This document shows, one piece after another, positions 26,078 to 34,567 of a DNA stretch of 64,000 nt. Position numbers and translations under genes: made by a program. Numbering within the stretch: position 1 is the first letter of the stretch; every line of letters begins with the position of its first letter. Under the pieces are notes generated by a model. It saw only the letters and a program-made list of their open reading frames with translations, ran no database searches and was not told the origin of the DNA. The DNA comes from Natrinema marinum (lineage in GTDB: Archaea; Halobacteriota; Halobacteria; Halobacteriales; Natrialbaceae): NCBI RefSeq assembly GCF_024296685.1, contig NZ_CP100763.1, positions 248,001 through 312,000 of the forward strand, written 5' to 3'.

Positions 26078-27652
26078 ATGGATTTAGACGCGGTCGACGA
26101 ATCCGCACTGGAGGGGAACGTCGCGAAGCTCTTCGATCAGACGGCGGCCCAGCACGGGGAGGCACAGGCGATGGAACACCACGGCCGCCGCTGGACGCAC
26201 GCGGAACTGCGCGAGTGGACGGCCGAACTCGCCGGCGGTCTCCACGATCTCGGGCTCGAGCCCGGTGACCGAATGTTGCTCTTCCTGCCGAATTGCCCAC
26301 AGTATCTAGTCGCCTCGATCGGCGCGTTCAAAGCCGGCGTCGAGATCTCGCCGGTCAACCCGCAGTACAAGCGCCGCGAGGTGGCCTACCAGCTCGAGGA
26401 CACGAACGCGAAGGCGATCGTCACCCACCCGGCGCTTCGGGAGGTCGTCGACGAGGGGACCGAGGACGCCGGGATGGACCCCGAGGTGATCACGATTCAA
26501 AGCGAGGACTGGCCGCGAGACGACGCGGACCACGCCTTCGAGGAACTGCGCGGCGAGCCGACGTTGGTCGACCGCGACGGCGACGACGTGGCGCTGTTGC
26601 CCTACACCTCCGGGACGACGGGCGATCCGAAGGGCGTCCAGCTCACCCACAACAACACGCGAGCGCAGCTCATGTGGCCGCTGGTCGCCTCGAACGTCGA
26701 TGTGGAACCCGAGGAGGTGCGCAGCCTCACCTGGCTGCCGCTGTACCACATCACCGGCTTTACTCACACCGCGCTTCAGCCGCTGGTCGGCGGCGGCCGG
26801 CTCTACTTCCGCAGCGCGCTCGAGTGGGACGCCAAGGAGTGCATGCAGCTCATCGAGGCGGAGGGGATCACCCACTTCGTCGGCGTGACGACGATGTACG
26901 CCGACATGGTCGACTCCGACGAGTTCGGGGAGTACGACCTGACCAGCCTCGAGGCGGCCTCCGAGGGCGGCGCGAAGCTCTCGACGGCGGTCCAAGAGCG
27001 GTTCGAGGAGACCGCCGGCGTCGACATCTCGGAGGGGTACGGCCTCACCGAGACCCACGGCGCAACCCACACCCAGAGCGGCTCGACGTTCGGCCTGAAA
27101 CACGGTACGATCGGCCAGCCCCTGCGAATGACCGACTGCAAGATCGTCGACGAGTCCGGCGACGAGGTCGCGCCCGGCGAGGAGGGCGAACTCGTCGTCC
27201 GAGGCCCGCAGGTGATGAAAGGCTACCACAATCTGCCCAGGGCCACGGAGGAGTCCTTCACCGAACACGGCTACTTCCGGACCGGCGACATCGCCCGCCG
27301 CGACGGAAACAACTACTACGAGATCGTCGACCGCAAAAAGCACATGATCAACACCGCCGGCTACAACGTCTATCCGAGCGAACTCGAGAACCTCCTGCTC
27401 GAGCACGAAGCCGTCGCGGACGTGGCCATCGTCGGCGTGCCGGACGAGCGGCGCAACGAGGTTCCCAAGGCGTTCATCGTCACGGCCAAGGACGTCGAAC
27501 CCGGCAGCGACGTGACCGCCGAGGAGCTCAAGGAGTTCTGTCTCGAGGAGGTGGCCAGCTACAAACACCCCCGCGAGATCGAGTTCATCGACGAACTCCC
27601 GCGGACGACCAGCGGGAAGATTCAGAAGTTCAAACTCGAGGACGAGGAGTAG
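26078..27652 (+). CDS. Acyl-CoA ligase (long/medium-chain fatty acid, AMP-binding)
   Basis: This 524-residue adenylate-forming enzyme has P-loop LLPYTSGTTGDPKGVQLTH, the YGLTETHGA block, the A7 motif YFRTGDIARRDGNNYYEIVDRKKHMINTAGYN-type hinge and the C-terminal lysine motif TTSGKIQKFKLE. Its length and motifs fit FadD-type fatty acyl-CoA synthetases, which activate fatty acids as AMP esters and transfer them to CoA. The chain length is not known. It starts at 26078, where the TATA spacing fits a leaderless transcript. Confidence 0.88.
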   Translation: MDLDAVDESALEGNVAKLFDQTAAQHGEAQAMEHHGRRWTHAELREWTAELAGGLHDLGLEPGDRMLLFLPNCPQYLVASIGAFKAGVEISPVNPQYKRREVAYQLEDTNAKAIVTHPALREVVDEGTEDAGMDPEVITIQSEDWPRDDADHAFEELRGEPTLVDRDGDDVALLPYTSGTTGDPKGVQLTHNNTRAQLMWPLVASNVDVEPEEVRSLTWLPLYHITGFTHTALQPLVGGGRLYFRSALEWDAKECMQLIEAEGITHFVGVTTMYADMVDSDEFGEYDLTSLEAASEGGAKLSTAVQERFEETAGVDISEGYGLTETHGATHTQSGSTFGLKHGTIGQPLRMTDCKIVDESGDEVAPGEEGELVVRGPQVMKGYHNLPRATEESFTEHGYFRTGDIARRDGNNYYEIVDRKKHMINTAGYNVYPSELENLLLEHEAVADVAIVGVPDERRNEVPKAFIVTAKDVEPGSDVTAEELKEFCLEEVASYKHPREIEFIDELPRTTSGKIQKFKLEDEE

Positions 27653-27780
27653 CGACGATTTCGGCCGACGGCGGTTCTCGGAACGGTGTGCGGGTCAGCG
27701 GTTTTATCGAACAGTTCCACGCTACTGCAGTCCTGCTCGACGATTGGATCATGGGCCGCAGCGTCCCTCTCGGGACGGCG

Positions 27781-27990
27781 TTATCGCTCTCGTAGTCCGT
27801 CGACGAACAGATACCCGATCCAGCAGCCTGCAACACCAACGACGGCAGCACCGAAAACGACGGCCGACAGGCTATCGCCCTGCGTCACCAGTCCCAGCCC
27901 AGCGAGGCCAATCAGCGTAAGCAGGTAGCCAAGGAATGTTCGGTGGAGTGAAGAAAAGAACTTCTCAGTCCCCGTACTAGTCTCTTTCAT
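27781..27990 (-). CDS. Small membrane protein, two helices
   Basis: A 69-residue protein with two membrane segments (about 20-38 and 43-63, GLVTQGDSLSAVVFGAAVVG region) after a hydrophilic 15-residue start. No family is recognised. A TATA box at 28016-28024 is about 29 nt before the ATG, which supports it as a real leaderless gene. Its 3' end meets the ligase gene convergently with 128 bp between. Confidence 0.6.
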   Translation of the reverse strand: MKETSTGTEKFFSSLHRTFLGYLLTLIGLAGLGLVTQGDSLSAVVFGAAVVGVAGCWIGYLFVDGLRER

Positions 27991-28015
27991 GTTTCGTTAC
28001 TGCAATCAGTCGGTG

Positions 28016-28024
28016 ATAAATATT
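28016..28024 (-). promoter_or_regulatory. TATA box of the 69-residue membrane protein
   Basis: AATATTTAT on the minus strand lies about 29 nt before the ATG at 27990. Confidence 0.5.
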
Positions 28025-28124
28025 TTGTTCGTACCCGATTCCGGCTATTTCGGCGTCTCGATTCCAGCATACTATCGACTCGAGTCACTGATTCTGCCGC
28101 GTACTGAGGCCCGCTGAGCAGCGC

Positions 28125-29120
28125 TTAGGTCGTCTCGTAGTACCGAACGCCGTCGTTGGTTTCATACGTGACTTCGTCCCGCCGCTTGAGCGTGCCCAGC
28201 GCTCCGAGCGTGTCGAGTACCGGTGCCATATGTCGGACGGTCCCGGCGCGCTCCTTCGCGATCGACAGCGGCGTGGCGGGTTCGATCGCCGCGGTCGCCG
28301 CCTGCGTCTTGGCCAGCAGCTCGTCGAGTCGGTCGCGAGTGGTCTCGATGACCCGTTGTGGGTCCTCGAACGACGGCCCGTGGCCGGGGAAGACGTGCGT
28401 CGCGTCGGTCTCGGTTAGCCGGTCCATCGCCGTGTAGTAGTCGTCGACAGCCTCGTAGGCTCCGTCGTCGATGCCGACCTGAAAGGCCCCGGCGCGGAAC
28501 GGCTCGATGAGCGCGTCGCCGGCGAACAGCACCGTCGTCCCCTCGATCGTCGTCTCGTAACAGAGGTGGTTGATCTCGTGGCCAGGGGTCTCGAAGGCGC
28601 GGAACTCGCGGCCGCCGACGGTGAACGGCCCGGTTGGGTCGACGGAGCGCGCCGTCTCGAAGCCGATCAGCTGCCGATGCCGACCGATCTCGCTGCTCTC
28701 CTCGTCGACGATCTCCTCGCGATCGTCGCCGCGGTAGCCGGCCGCCGTCGCCGCCGCCCACATCTCCTCGCGGGCCGTCTCGCGGTCGCGCTCGAGTCGC
28801 GCCAGTGCAGCCTTCGGAACGTGGACCGTCGCGCCGGCTTCTCTGAGCGCGGGAAGCTGGCCGATGTGGTCGCTGTGGACGTGGGTCACGAGCACGTGAT
28901 CGACATCGGCCGGTTCGCGGTCGATCTCGGCGAGTCCCTCGAGCAGTTCCGACCGGCCGACTTCGCCCGGCGCGCCTGCATCGACGAGGATCGATTCCGG
29001 CCCCTCGAGTAAGTAGGCCGCGACGTGTTTCGGAGGCCAGGGCACCTCGAACTCGAGGCGATGGATCCGCGAGCGGGCGCGGTCGGCCCGGATGGTTCTG
29101 CAGGAGGAATCGGTAGTCAT
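28125..29120 (-). CDS. MBL-fold metallo-hydrolase
   Basis: The 331-residue protein has the metallo-beta-lactamase metal motif VTHVHSDHIG (H-x-H-x-D-H) near residue 80, later metal ligands in ETPGHEINHLCYE and FAGDALIE, and FPGHGPSF near residue 235. A winged-helix-like C-terminal extension (TPLSIAKERAGTVRHM...LGTLKRRDEVTYE) is typical of LACTB2/MBLAC-type hydrolases that act on thioesters or RNA. The substrate is unknown. The ATG at 29120 is chosen because a TTTAT box lies 29 nt upstream; an ATG at 29138 is the alternative. Confidence 0.82.
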   Translation of the reverse strand: MTTDSSCRTIRADRARSRIHRLEFEVPWPPKHVAAYLLEGPESILVDAGAPGEVGRSELLEGLAEIDREPADVDHVLVTHVHSDHIGQLPALREAGATVHVPKAALARLERDRETAREEMWAAATAAGYRGDDREEIVDEESSEIGRHRQLIGFETARSVDPTGPFTVGGREFRAFETPGHEINHLCYETTIEGTTVLFAGDALIEPFRAGAFQVGIDDGAYEAVDDYYTAMDRLTETDATHVFPGHGPSFEDPQRVIETTRDRLDELLAKTQAATAAIEPATPLSIAKERAGTVRHMAPVLDTLGALGTLKRRDEVTYETNDGVRYYETT

Positions 29121-29145
29121 TGTCTCGAGAAGTGCCATCCATCCA

Positions 29146-29153
29146 CATAAACG
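29146..29153 (-). promoter_or_regulatory. TATA-like box of the MBL hydrolase
   Basis: CGTTTATG on the minus strand is about 29 nt before the ATG at 29120. Confidence 0.45.
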
Positions 29154-29475
29154 TCGCGCCCGGCCACTCTCCGGCAACGGTCGGATTTACGGCGCTCGTG
29201 GTGGAATTTGCCTCGATCTAGCTAGCGAACGTCTCCATCGAGCGATGGCTTCGAAAGAGGAGAACCGAAAACGAAGGCTCCTGCTATCGTGGGCACGAGG
29301 GATTTCCACACCCTCCCCAGCCGATTCACTCACTGCTCACGGCTCCCGCTGGTCGCCGTTCGCTCTCGAGGGCTCTCTCCGTTCGGCCTCGCGCCGCTCG
29401 CTCATCCACTGTCAGCGCACGCTCTGACAAGCCTTCGCTCGTGAAACTCGCGAAGACCTCGCACGGCGTCGAGCG

Positions 29476-29500
29476 GACGGTTCGCCGATGGCGAACCGTC
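29476..29500. repeat. Perfect 11-bp inverted repeat with 3-nt loop
   Basis: GACGGTTCGCC (29476-29486) and its exact complement (29490-29500) flank GAT. It is the strongest palindrome in the repeat-rich gap before tfe. Confidence 0.7.
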
Positions 29501-29591
29501 GCACAGCGCGCGCCACCGCACGGCGATTTCACGGTCCGGTGTGATATCGCCCTCCCGAATCCAGACTCACCGGGGCACGACAGTTGATAAG

Positions 29592-29599
29592 ACTTAATG
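29592..29599 (+). promoter_or_regulatory. TATA box of tfe
   Basis: ACTTAATG is centred about 28 nt before the tfe ATG, fitting a leaderless transcript. Confidence 0.5.
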
Positions 29600-29623
29600 G
29601 CGTCATGCCGTTATACGTAGGTA

Positions 29624-30148
29624 ATGGCTTTTGAGGACCTGCTCGAGGACCCGGTGATCCAGAAATATTTGCACGAGCTGGTCGGTCCCAAGGGGATGCC
29701 CGTTGCGGCGGCGCCCCCGGACGGGGAGGTGACCGACGAGGAGCTTGCGGAGGAACTCGACCTCGAGTTGAACGACGTGCGGCGCGCGCTGTTTATACTC
29801 TACGAGAACGACCTCGCCAGCTACCGGCGGCTGCGCGACGAGGACTCGGGGTGGCTGACCTACCTCTGGACGTTCGAGTACGACAACATCCCGGAGAATC
29901 TCGAGGAGGAGATGTACCGGCTCCACGAGGCCTTAGCGGACCGGCGCGAGTACGAGCGAAACCACGAGTTTTACCTCTGTGAGATCTGCTCGATCCGCTT
30001 CGAGTTCGGCGAGGCGATGGACTTCGGTTTCGAGTGTCCCGAATGCGGCTCGCCGCTGGAATCGATGGACAACAACCGCCTGGTCACCGCGATGGACGAC
30101 CGCCTCGACGCCCTCGAGGACGAACTCAACATCGACGCGGACGCCTGA
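29624..30148 (+). CDS. tfe: Transcription factor E (TFE alpha)
   Basis: TFE is the archaeal TFIIE-alpha homologue that helps open the promoter with TBP, TFB and RNA polymerase. The 174-residue protein has an extended winged helix at residues 1-90 (VTDEELAEELDLELNDVRRALFILYENDLASYRR) and a C-terminal zinc ribbon with Cys119, 122, 138 and 141 (CEIC and CPECG). Its length suits archaeal TFE. The stop overlaps the DUF2110 gene start (TGATG). Confidence 0.95.
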   Translation: MAFEDLLEDPVIQKYLHELVGPKGMPVAAAPPDGEVTDEELAEELDLELNDVRRALFILYENDLASYRRLRDEDSGWLTYLWTFEYDNIPENLEEEMYRLHEALADRREYERNHEFYLCEICSIRFEFGEAMDFGFECPECGSPLESMDNNRLVTAMDDRLDALEDELNIDADA

Positions 30149-30819
30149 TGGTCGTACTCGCAACCAAACTGTACGTCGAGGGCGACGCCCGCGAGCGCTC
30201 GATAGATTCGCTGCGGTCGCTGGTGGCAAACGAGATCGGCGACTTGGACGTCGCGTTCGACATCGGCGTGCGCCACGACGACTTCCCCTCAGTGACGATC
30301 GAGGGTGAGGACGCCGTCGTCGCGCGCAACGTCCTCCGCGAGGCGTTCGGTGAGATCGTCCCCGATCTCGAGGCCGGCGAGACCTACGTCGGCACGCTCG
30401 AGTCCTGGGACGAGGACGGGCTTGTGCTCGATGCCGGACAGGGCGAGGGCGTCCGAATTCCGACCGACGAACTCGGGCTCGGCCCGGGATCGGCAACGCA
30501 GATCCGCGATCGCTACGGGCTGGTCCAGCACATGCCGTTGCAGTTCGTCTACGGCGAGCCCGCCCGCCTCGCCGACGCCGAGCGCGATCGGCTCTACGAG
30601 TGGACTCGCGGTGCCGGCCGACTCAACGTCAACAGCGCCACCCGGGCGGAAGTGCGAGCGACGCTCAACCGCGCGGGCCACGCCCAGGACTACGTCACCG
30701 TCGAACGGCTGGGGCTCTTGGAGCAGAGCGTGATCTGTACCGAAGACACCGATCCGCCGGGACTGCTCGCGAGCGTCGGCGAGTACCTGTCGGCGGAACT
30801 CCGCTGTGTCGTTCCTTAG
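30148..30819 (+). CDS. DUF2110 family protein
   Basis: A 223-residue protein starting MVVLATKLYVEGDARERSIDSL, typical of the archaeal DUF2110 family, usually found with tfe. It contains a beta-rich middle part (TYVGTLESWDEDGLVLDAG) and a C-terminal segment with a helix-hairpin-helix-like NSATRAEVRATLNRAG sequence at about 168-183. A nucleic-acid role is possible. The ATG at 30148 shares bases with the tfe stop, which indicates translational coupling; the frame extends upstream inside tfe without homology. Confidence 0.8.
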   Translation: MVVLATKLYVEGDARERSIDSLRSLVANEIGDLDVAFDIGVRHDDFPSVTIEGEDAVVARNVLREAFGEIVPDLEAGETYVGTLESWDEDGLVLDAGQGEGVRIPTDELGLGPGSATQIRDRYGLVQHMPLQFVYGEPARLADAERDRLYEWTRGAGRLNVNSATRAEVRATLNRAGHAQDYVTVERLGLLEQSVICTEDTDPPGLLASVGEYLSAELRCVVP

Positions 30820-30820
30820 C

Positions 30821-31600
30821 ATGAACCGACGACTCGTTCTCGGGATGGTCGCGGTCGCGCTCCTCACGATGGGAGCGGGCTGTACCGGGTTCTTCGGCGG
30901 CATCTCCGACGAGCAACTCGATCGGGAGCAAAACTACAGCGATCTGCGTGACAGCGACGCCGACGTGGCAATGGAACTCTCGAGTGGCAACGTCATCAAC
31001 AGCGGCGAGTTCCGGGCGGTGTACGACCTGAACGGGACCGAGGAGTTGTCCCTCCACCGGTCGACGATCTACCGCGACGAGCCGCTCCAGATCCACAGCG
31101 TCCGCTACTGGTATCCCAACGGCACCGAGGTGACCGGCTCGGAACTCGAGGTCAGCCAGGGGCGCTCTGCGACGACGGTCGCGGTTCCCGATGAGAACGG
31201 GACCCTCGCGTTCTCGGGCGAGGCCGGCCGCAAGACGTTCCGTCTCCCGGCCTATGTCGACGGCTCTTACGAGGTCACGCTGCCCGAGAATCATCGAACG
31301 ACGAACTTCCTGTTCGGTGATGTCTCGCCCAACGGCGCCGAGCGAGAGATCGTCGACGGGCAAGAACGACTCTACTGGGAGGAGATCGAGGCCGACCGCA
31401 CGATCTCGCTGCGGTACTACCTCGCTCGAGACATCCCGGTGTTCCTCGGACTCATCGGGATCGCCGTTCTGCTCGGCGGGATCGGGATCGGCTACTACTA
31501 CCGGCAAGTCAAACGGCTGCAAGAACAACGCGAGCAGTTCGGTATCGACGTCGACGCCGACGACGACTCGGACGGTGGCGGCCCGCCGGGGCTCCTCTAG
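30821..31600 (+). CDS. DUF5803-like lipoprotein with C-terminal membrane segment
   Basis: The 259-residue protein has a lipoprotein signal (MNRRLVLGMVAVALLTMGAGC, Cys21). A beta-rich extracytoplasmic domain follows, and a single membrane helix at about 207-228 (VFLGLIGIAVLLGGIGIGYY) precedes a charged coiled-coil tail (KRLQEQREQF). I associate this type with haloarchaeal DUF5803. It begins 2 nt after DUF2110 and is the third gene of the tfe operon. Its function is unknown. Confidence 0.75.
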   Translation: MNRRLVLGMVAVALLTMGAGCTGFFGGISDEQLDREQNYSDLRDSDADVAMELSSGNVINSGEFRAVYDLNGTEELSLHRSTIYRDEPLQIHSVRYWYPNGTEVTGSELEVSQGRSATTVAVPDENGTLAFSGEAGRKTFRLPAYVDGSYEVTLPENHRTTNFLFGDVSPNGAEREIVDGQERLYWEEIEADRTISLRYYLARDIPVFLGLIGIAVLLGGIGIGYYYRQVKRLQEQREQFGIDVDADDDSDGGGPPGLL

Positions 31601-31628
31601 CCGCCGTCACGTTCGACCGAAACAGCGC

Positions 31629-32102
31629 TCAGCCGTGTATCGTTCGTTCGTTGAGCCAGATTACGTCCGCGTCGCCGATCTCGAGCCGTCCCTTGACGTG
31701 GGTCGTCTCGACGTGTGGTGGCTCGAGCGAGGACGGCCGGACCGTTCTTGTCGTCGCGACGTCGTCCACGAGCCAGCCGTAGTACCGCTCGTCCGCATCG
31801 GTGATATCGAGGACGAGCAGTCGCGGGTCGTCGATCCGCGCCGGTGTCCGAAACGTCGATCCGAACACGCGCGGCAAGTCGACGACTCTGATCCGCTCGC
31901 CGGCGACCGTGATCGTTCCCGCGTTCCGCGGGTCGGCGGCCTCTCAGAGCGGTGTTTCGTCTGCGACGCCGAGGACGGAGGCCACCGACTCGGCCCTGAC
32001 GCAGTAGCCTCGCTCCTCGAGGTCGAACGTGACACGGTAACGCGGTCGTCGGTACTGGATTCGGGGTTCGACGCCGCTCCCATTCTGTCTGAAGGTTTGA
32101 AT
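31629..32102 (-). pseudogene. Decayed CheW-like gene (in-frame stop)
   Basis: On the minus strand one frame reads as a CheW-like domain: YRVTFDLEERGYCVRAESVASVLGV, then a TGA stop at 31944-31946, then TITVAGERIRVVDLPRVFG, LLVLDITDADERYYGWLVDDV and VIWLNERTIHG at the end. The second part alone could be read as 82 residues from an ATG-like codon at 31877, but the CheW fold needs both halves. No ATG is seen at the upstream end, where a shifted frame has the only nearby ATG, so a start or frame lesion is also possible. It is 1.5 kb before the intact cheW. Stop readthrough or sequencing error remain possible. Confidence 0.6.
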
Positions 32103-32222
32103 GCCATAAAATAAGTGCCGGTAGGGGAGGAATATTGGGCCGAGTATGAGATCGGGCGAAGCGGAATCCCCGTGATCCAGACGTGGGCCTCGCAGGAGCG
32201 GCGGTCGGTAGTTGCGTTCGTG

Positions 32223-33050
32223 TTATCGCGGCCGTATGCTGTTAGCGAACCGACCACCGTTCCAGCCGCGAAATCGAGACCTGAGGAGGTGTTCGACGAT
32301 CCAAACGACCGTACAGAGAACCGCGAGCAAGCCGGGGACGGCGAGTGCGGCGATACCAGTCGGAGAGCCGAAGACGAGCGCGCGGAGGACGAGCACGATC
32401 CAGAATGCGAACAACGCGAACGGAGCGACGATACCGGACGATAGCAACGCTGTGAGCGGGATCGCAGTTGCCGCTGCCACTAAACACCCGATTATCACGC
32501 TCTCGATCGGCCCGAGACCGAGAGAAACGCCGGTGAGGAGGGCCGTCGCAGCACCGAGGACGCTCCCGAGGCCGACGGCGACTCCGACGGACGCGGCCTG
32601 CGATAGCGGCAGGGTTGGTACTCGGCGAAGCCGCTGGTCTCCGAGGCCGTACCCGCGTCGAATCGCGAACTCGCCGACGCCAGCGACCAGTAGCAACGCG
32701 AGCCAGACGTACCACGAATCCGCGTATTCGTAAACGTAGAACGGGCCCTCGACGATATGGGAACTCCCGAGCCGTCCTACTCGCTCAGGGGCTGGCGTAG
32801 TAATCTCGACGAGCACGACGCCGATCAGTAGTGTGAGGAAACCGATCGTAGGCGTGAGCAATCCCGTTCTAACCGAGATCAGTACCGGGAGGAATCCGAA
32901 GACGAATGCAGTGACCACCACTGAGGCGAACCCGATAGTCGTCTCGACTAGTGGATACTCGAAATAGCGCAGAAGGCCGACGACGATGACCGCATTCGCG
33001 AGGCCACCGAGGCTGGCGAGTGCGGTCGAAGTCCCATTTGGGCGATTCAT
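32223..33050 (-). CDS. Polytopic membrane protein of unknown function
   Basis: A 275-residue protein with about seven hydrophobic segments and no family I recognise. It has an extracellular-looking loop around residues 95-110 (GSSHIVEGPFYVYEYADSW) and a basic C-terminus (LRSRFRGWNGGRF). The ATG at 33050 is chosen over a TTG at 33059. An A/T-rich AGAAAAATCG about 33 nt before the start may be its TATA box. It is convergent with nothing and sits just beyond the decayed CheW gene on the same strand. Confidence 0.65.
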   Translation of the reverse strand: MNRPNGTSTALASLGGLANAVIVVGLLRYFEYPLVETTIGFASVVVTAFVFGFLPVLISVRTGLLTPTIGFLTLLIGVVLVEITTPAPERVGRLGSSHIVEGPFYVYEYADSWYVWLALLLVAGVGEFAIRRGYGLGDQRLRRVPTLPLSQAASVGVAVGLGSVLGAATALLTGVSLGLGPIESVIIGCLVAAATAIPLTALLSSGIVAPFALFAFWIVLVLRALVFGSPTGIAALAVPGLLAVLCTVVWIVEHLLRSRFRGWNGGRFANSIRPR

Positions 33051-33625
33051 GCCAGGCAAATCACCTGACTACTGGGAAGGCGATTTTTCTCGAGTCAGTC
33101 ACGTGCGATGTAATGAGCGATGATCGGCGTTGTCCTGAACGAGAGAAGTCGAAGTTCAACGGATCAATAGCGACCATTATTTGTTACCATCCCGACATAC
33201 GATTAATTAGGTTACGCTGTTGGAGAATAGCTGTCGGCCGTTAACACTGTTGTTCCGGTAACGGCATGGCTGGGAACTAGAGGACGGGTCGGTTCCATCC
33301 AAGCACACGAAGACGGAAGTTGAGATCCATTATCTCTCACTTATGACGTAGTCTCGTATGAGAACACAAAGTCAGAGTTGACAGACATCTTTACGAACAA
33401 CTGGCCGTGTCTGCAGGTCGCTGACCGCGTTGATTCCGGCCCGGATGGCCGGGGTAACGACGGAGGGAGTGAGAATCACGACGGGAAAGCAGTCGTTCAC
33501 AAACCGAGTTCCATCACTCCGGGCCGAGTCGACGAACGGTGTTAGCGGACACAACACTCTCTGACAAGCGGTTGTCAAAGCAGAGTCAACGTTTTATTGA
33601 TGGAACCTGATACACGAACAGGACT
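33051..33625. other. Intergenic region, AT-richer, upstream of the che operon
   Basis: About 575 bp without a convincing gene. GC content in about 33090-33400 is clearly below the window average, which may mark foreign or decayed DNA. A 68-codon minus frame at 33372-33578 has no recognisable features. The promoter of cheW (33591-33599) is at the right end. Confidence 0.5.
33591..33599 (+). promoter_or_regulatory. TATA box of the chemotaxis operon (cheW)
   Basis: GTTTTATTG is centred about 31 nt before the cheW ATG. Confidence 0.5.
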
Positions 33626-34441
33626 ATGGCCCCGGATCTCTCGGAAACGCTTCTCGGAACGGACAACGACGCTGCCGACCGGACTCGCGAGGCGGGCGGC
33701 GACGACGGCGAGGAGGAGGAACTCGTTCAGTTCGTGTTCGTCGGCGTCGGCGAACACCGGCTCGCGCTGCCGGTCGATGCGGTCAGGACGATCACGGAAC
33801 CGCCGACCGAACTGACTCGCGTCCCGCGGTCGCCGCCCGCGGTCGAGGGACTGATGGACTTGCGCGGGGAGATCACCGCGGTGATCGATGCGCACGTCCA
33901 CTTCCCGACGACGGAGTCCCGATCTGGACGCGAGCGTCTGCTCGTTCTCGACCGACCCAGCGATCAGCAGTCGGCCGCGATCCGGGTCGACGACGTGATC
34001 GGCGTCGAAACGGTTCCGGAAAGCGACGTCCTCGACGGCGACGCGATCGAGGCGAGCGAGTTCGACGGCGACGCACTCGACCATCCGCTGGTCGTCGCCC
34101 TCGTTAGACAGGAACAGACGCCGCGGGCCGACGTCGGTCGCGCGGTCACGGAACAGCCGGGCGACACGGGTGTCGCGACGACGCCGAGCCTCGACGTTGG
34201 CGGTGCGGCCAGCGCGGGTGGTTCCGCGACGCTGTCGTCGGCTCGAGGCGTCGGCGGCGGACTCGGCGAATCGGTCGGCGAAACGTTCGAGCTCGAGGGC
34301 GAGGACGCCGACGCCGAACCCGACGCCGAGACGGGGGGAGCGGACGAGGACTCGATCGAAGAGATCTCCGTCGAGGCAACGCCGCTCGTCGATGTCGACC
34401 GACTGCTGTTGGCGTCGGGTCAGGCAGAAGACGGGCGCTGA
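33626..34441 (+). CDS. cheW: Chemotaxis coupling protein CheW
   Basis: CheW links receptors to the CheA kinase. The 271-residue protein has the CheW fold starting at about residue 34 (QFVFVGVGEHRLALPVDAVRTI), then VPRSPPAVEGLMDLRGEITAVIDAHVHF and RLLVLDRPSDQQSAAIRVDDVIGV. It is longer than the usual 150-170 residues: an acidic Gly/Ser tract of about 90 residues precedes the last strand, TPLVDVDRLLLASG. The upstream 30 residues are acidic. It is 126 bp before cheY and may share its transcript. Confidence 0.88.
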   Translation: MAPDLSETLLGTDNDAADRTREAGGDDGEEEELVQFVFVGVGEHRLALPVDAVRTITEPPTELTRVPRSPPAVEGLMDLRGEITAVIDAHVHFPTTESRSGRERLLVLDRPSDQQSAAIRVDDVIGVETVPESDVLDGDAIEASEFDGDALDHPLVVALVRQEQTPRADVGRAVTEQPGDTGVATTPSLDVGGAASAGGSATLSSARGVGGGLGESVGETFELEGEDADAEPDAETGGADEDSIEEISVEATPLVDVDRLLLASGQAEDGR

Positions 34442-34567
34442 CGGGCGGTTCACGAGATCGCGGCTTGAGAGGCTTCTCCGGGGCGTATTCGACGCTTATC
34501 ACGACTGATAATCGAGAGACAGCATTTATGGTAGTTGTATCTCTACCAGAGTTTGGTGTACTACTGA

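Larger units (their letters stand above)
29121..29623. other. Intergenic region with hairpin-rich sequence
   Basis: About 500 bp without a credible gene. The outer ends hold promoters: a TATA-like box near 29146-29153 for the MBL gene and 29592-29599 for tfe. The middle, about 29300-29530, is a dense run of short inverted repeats and CGCTCGC-type words, including the exact hairpin at 29476-29500. It looks like a small non-autonomous repeat element or a degenerate remnant. Confidence 0.5.

Noticed and set aside
33372-33578. A 68-codon minus-strand frame in the pre-che gap
   Set aside because: It has no family features, promoter or ribosome-binding site and lies in a low-complexity AT-richer stretch.
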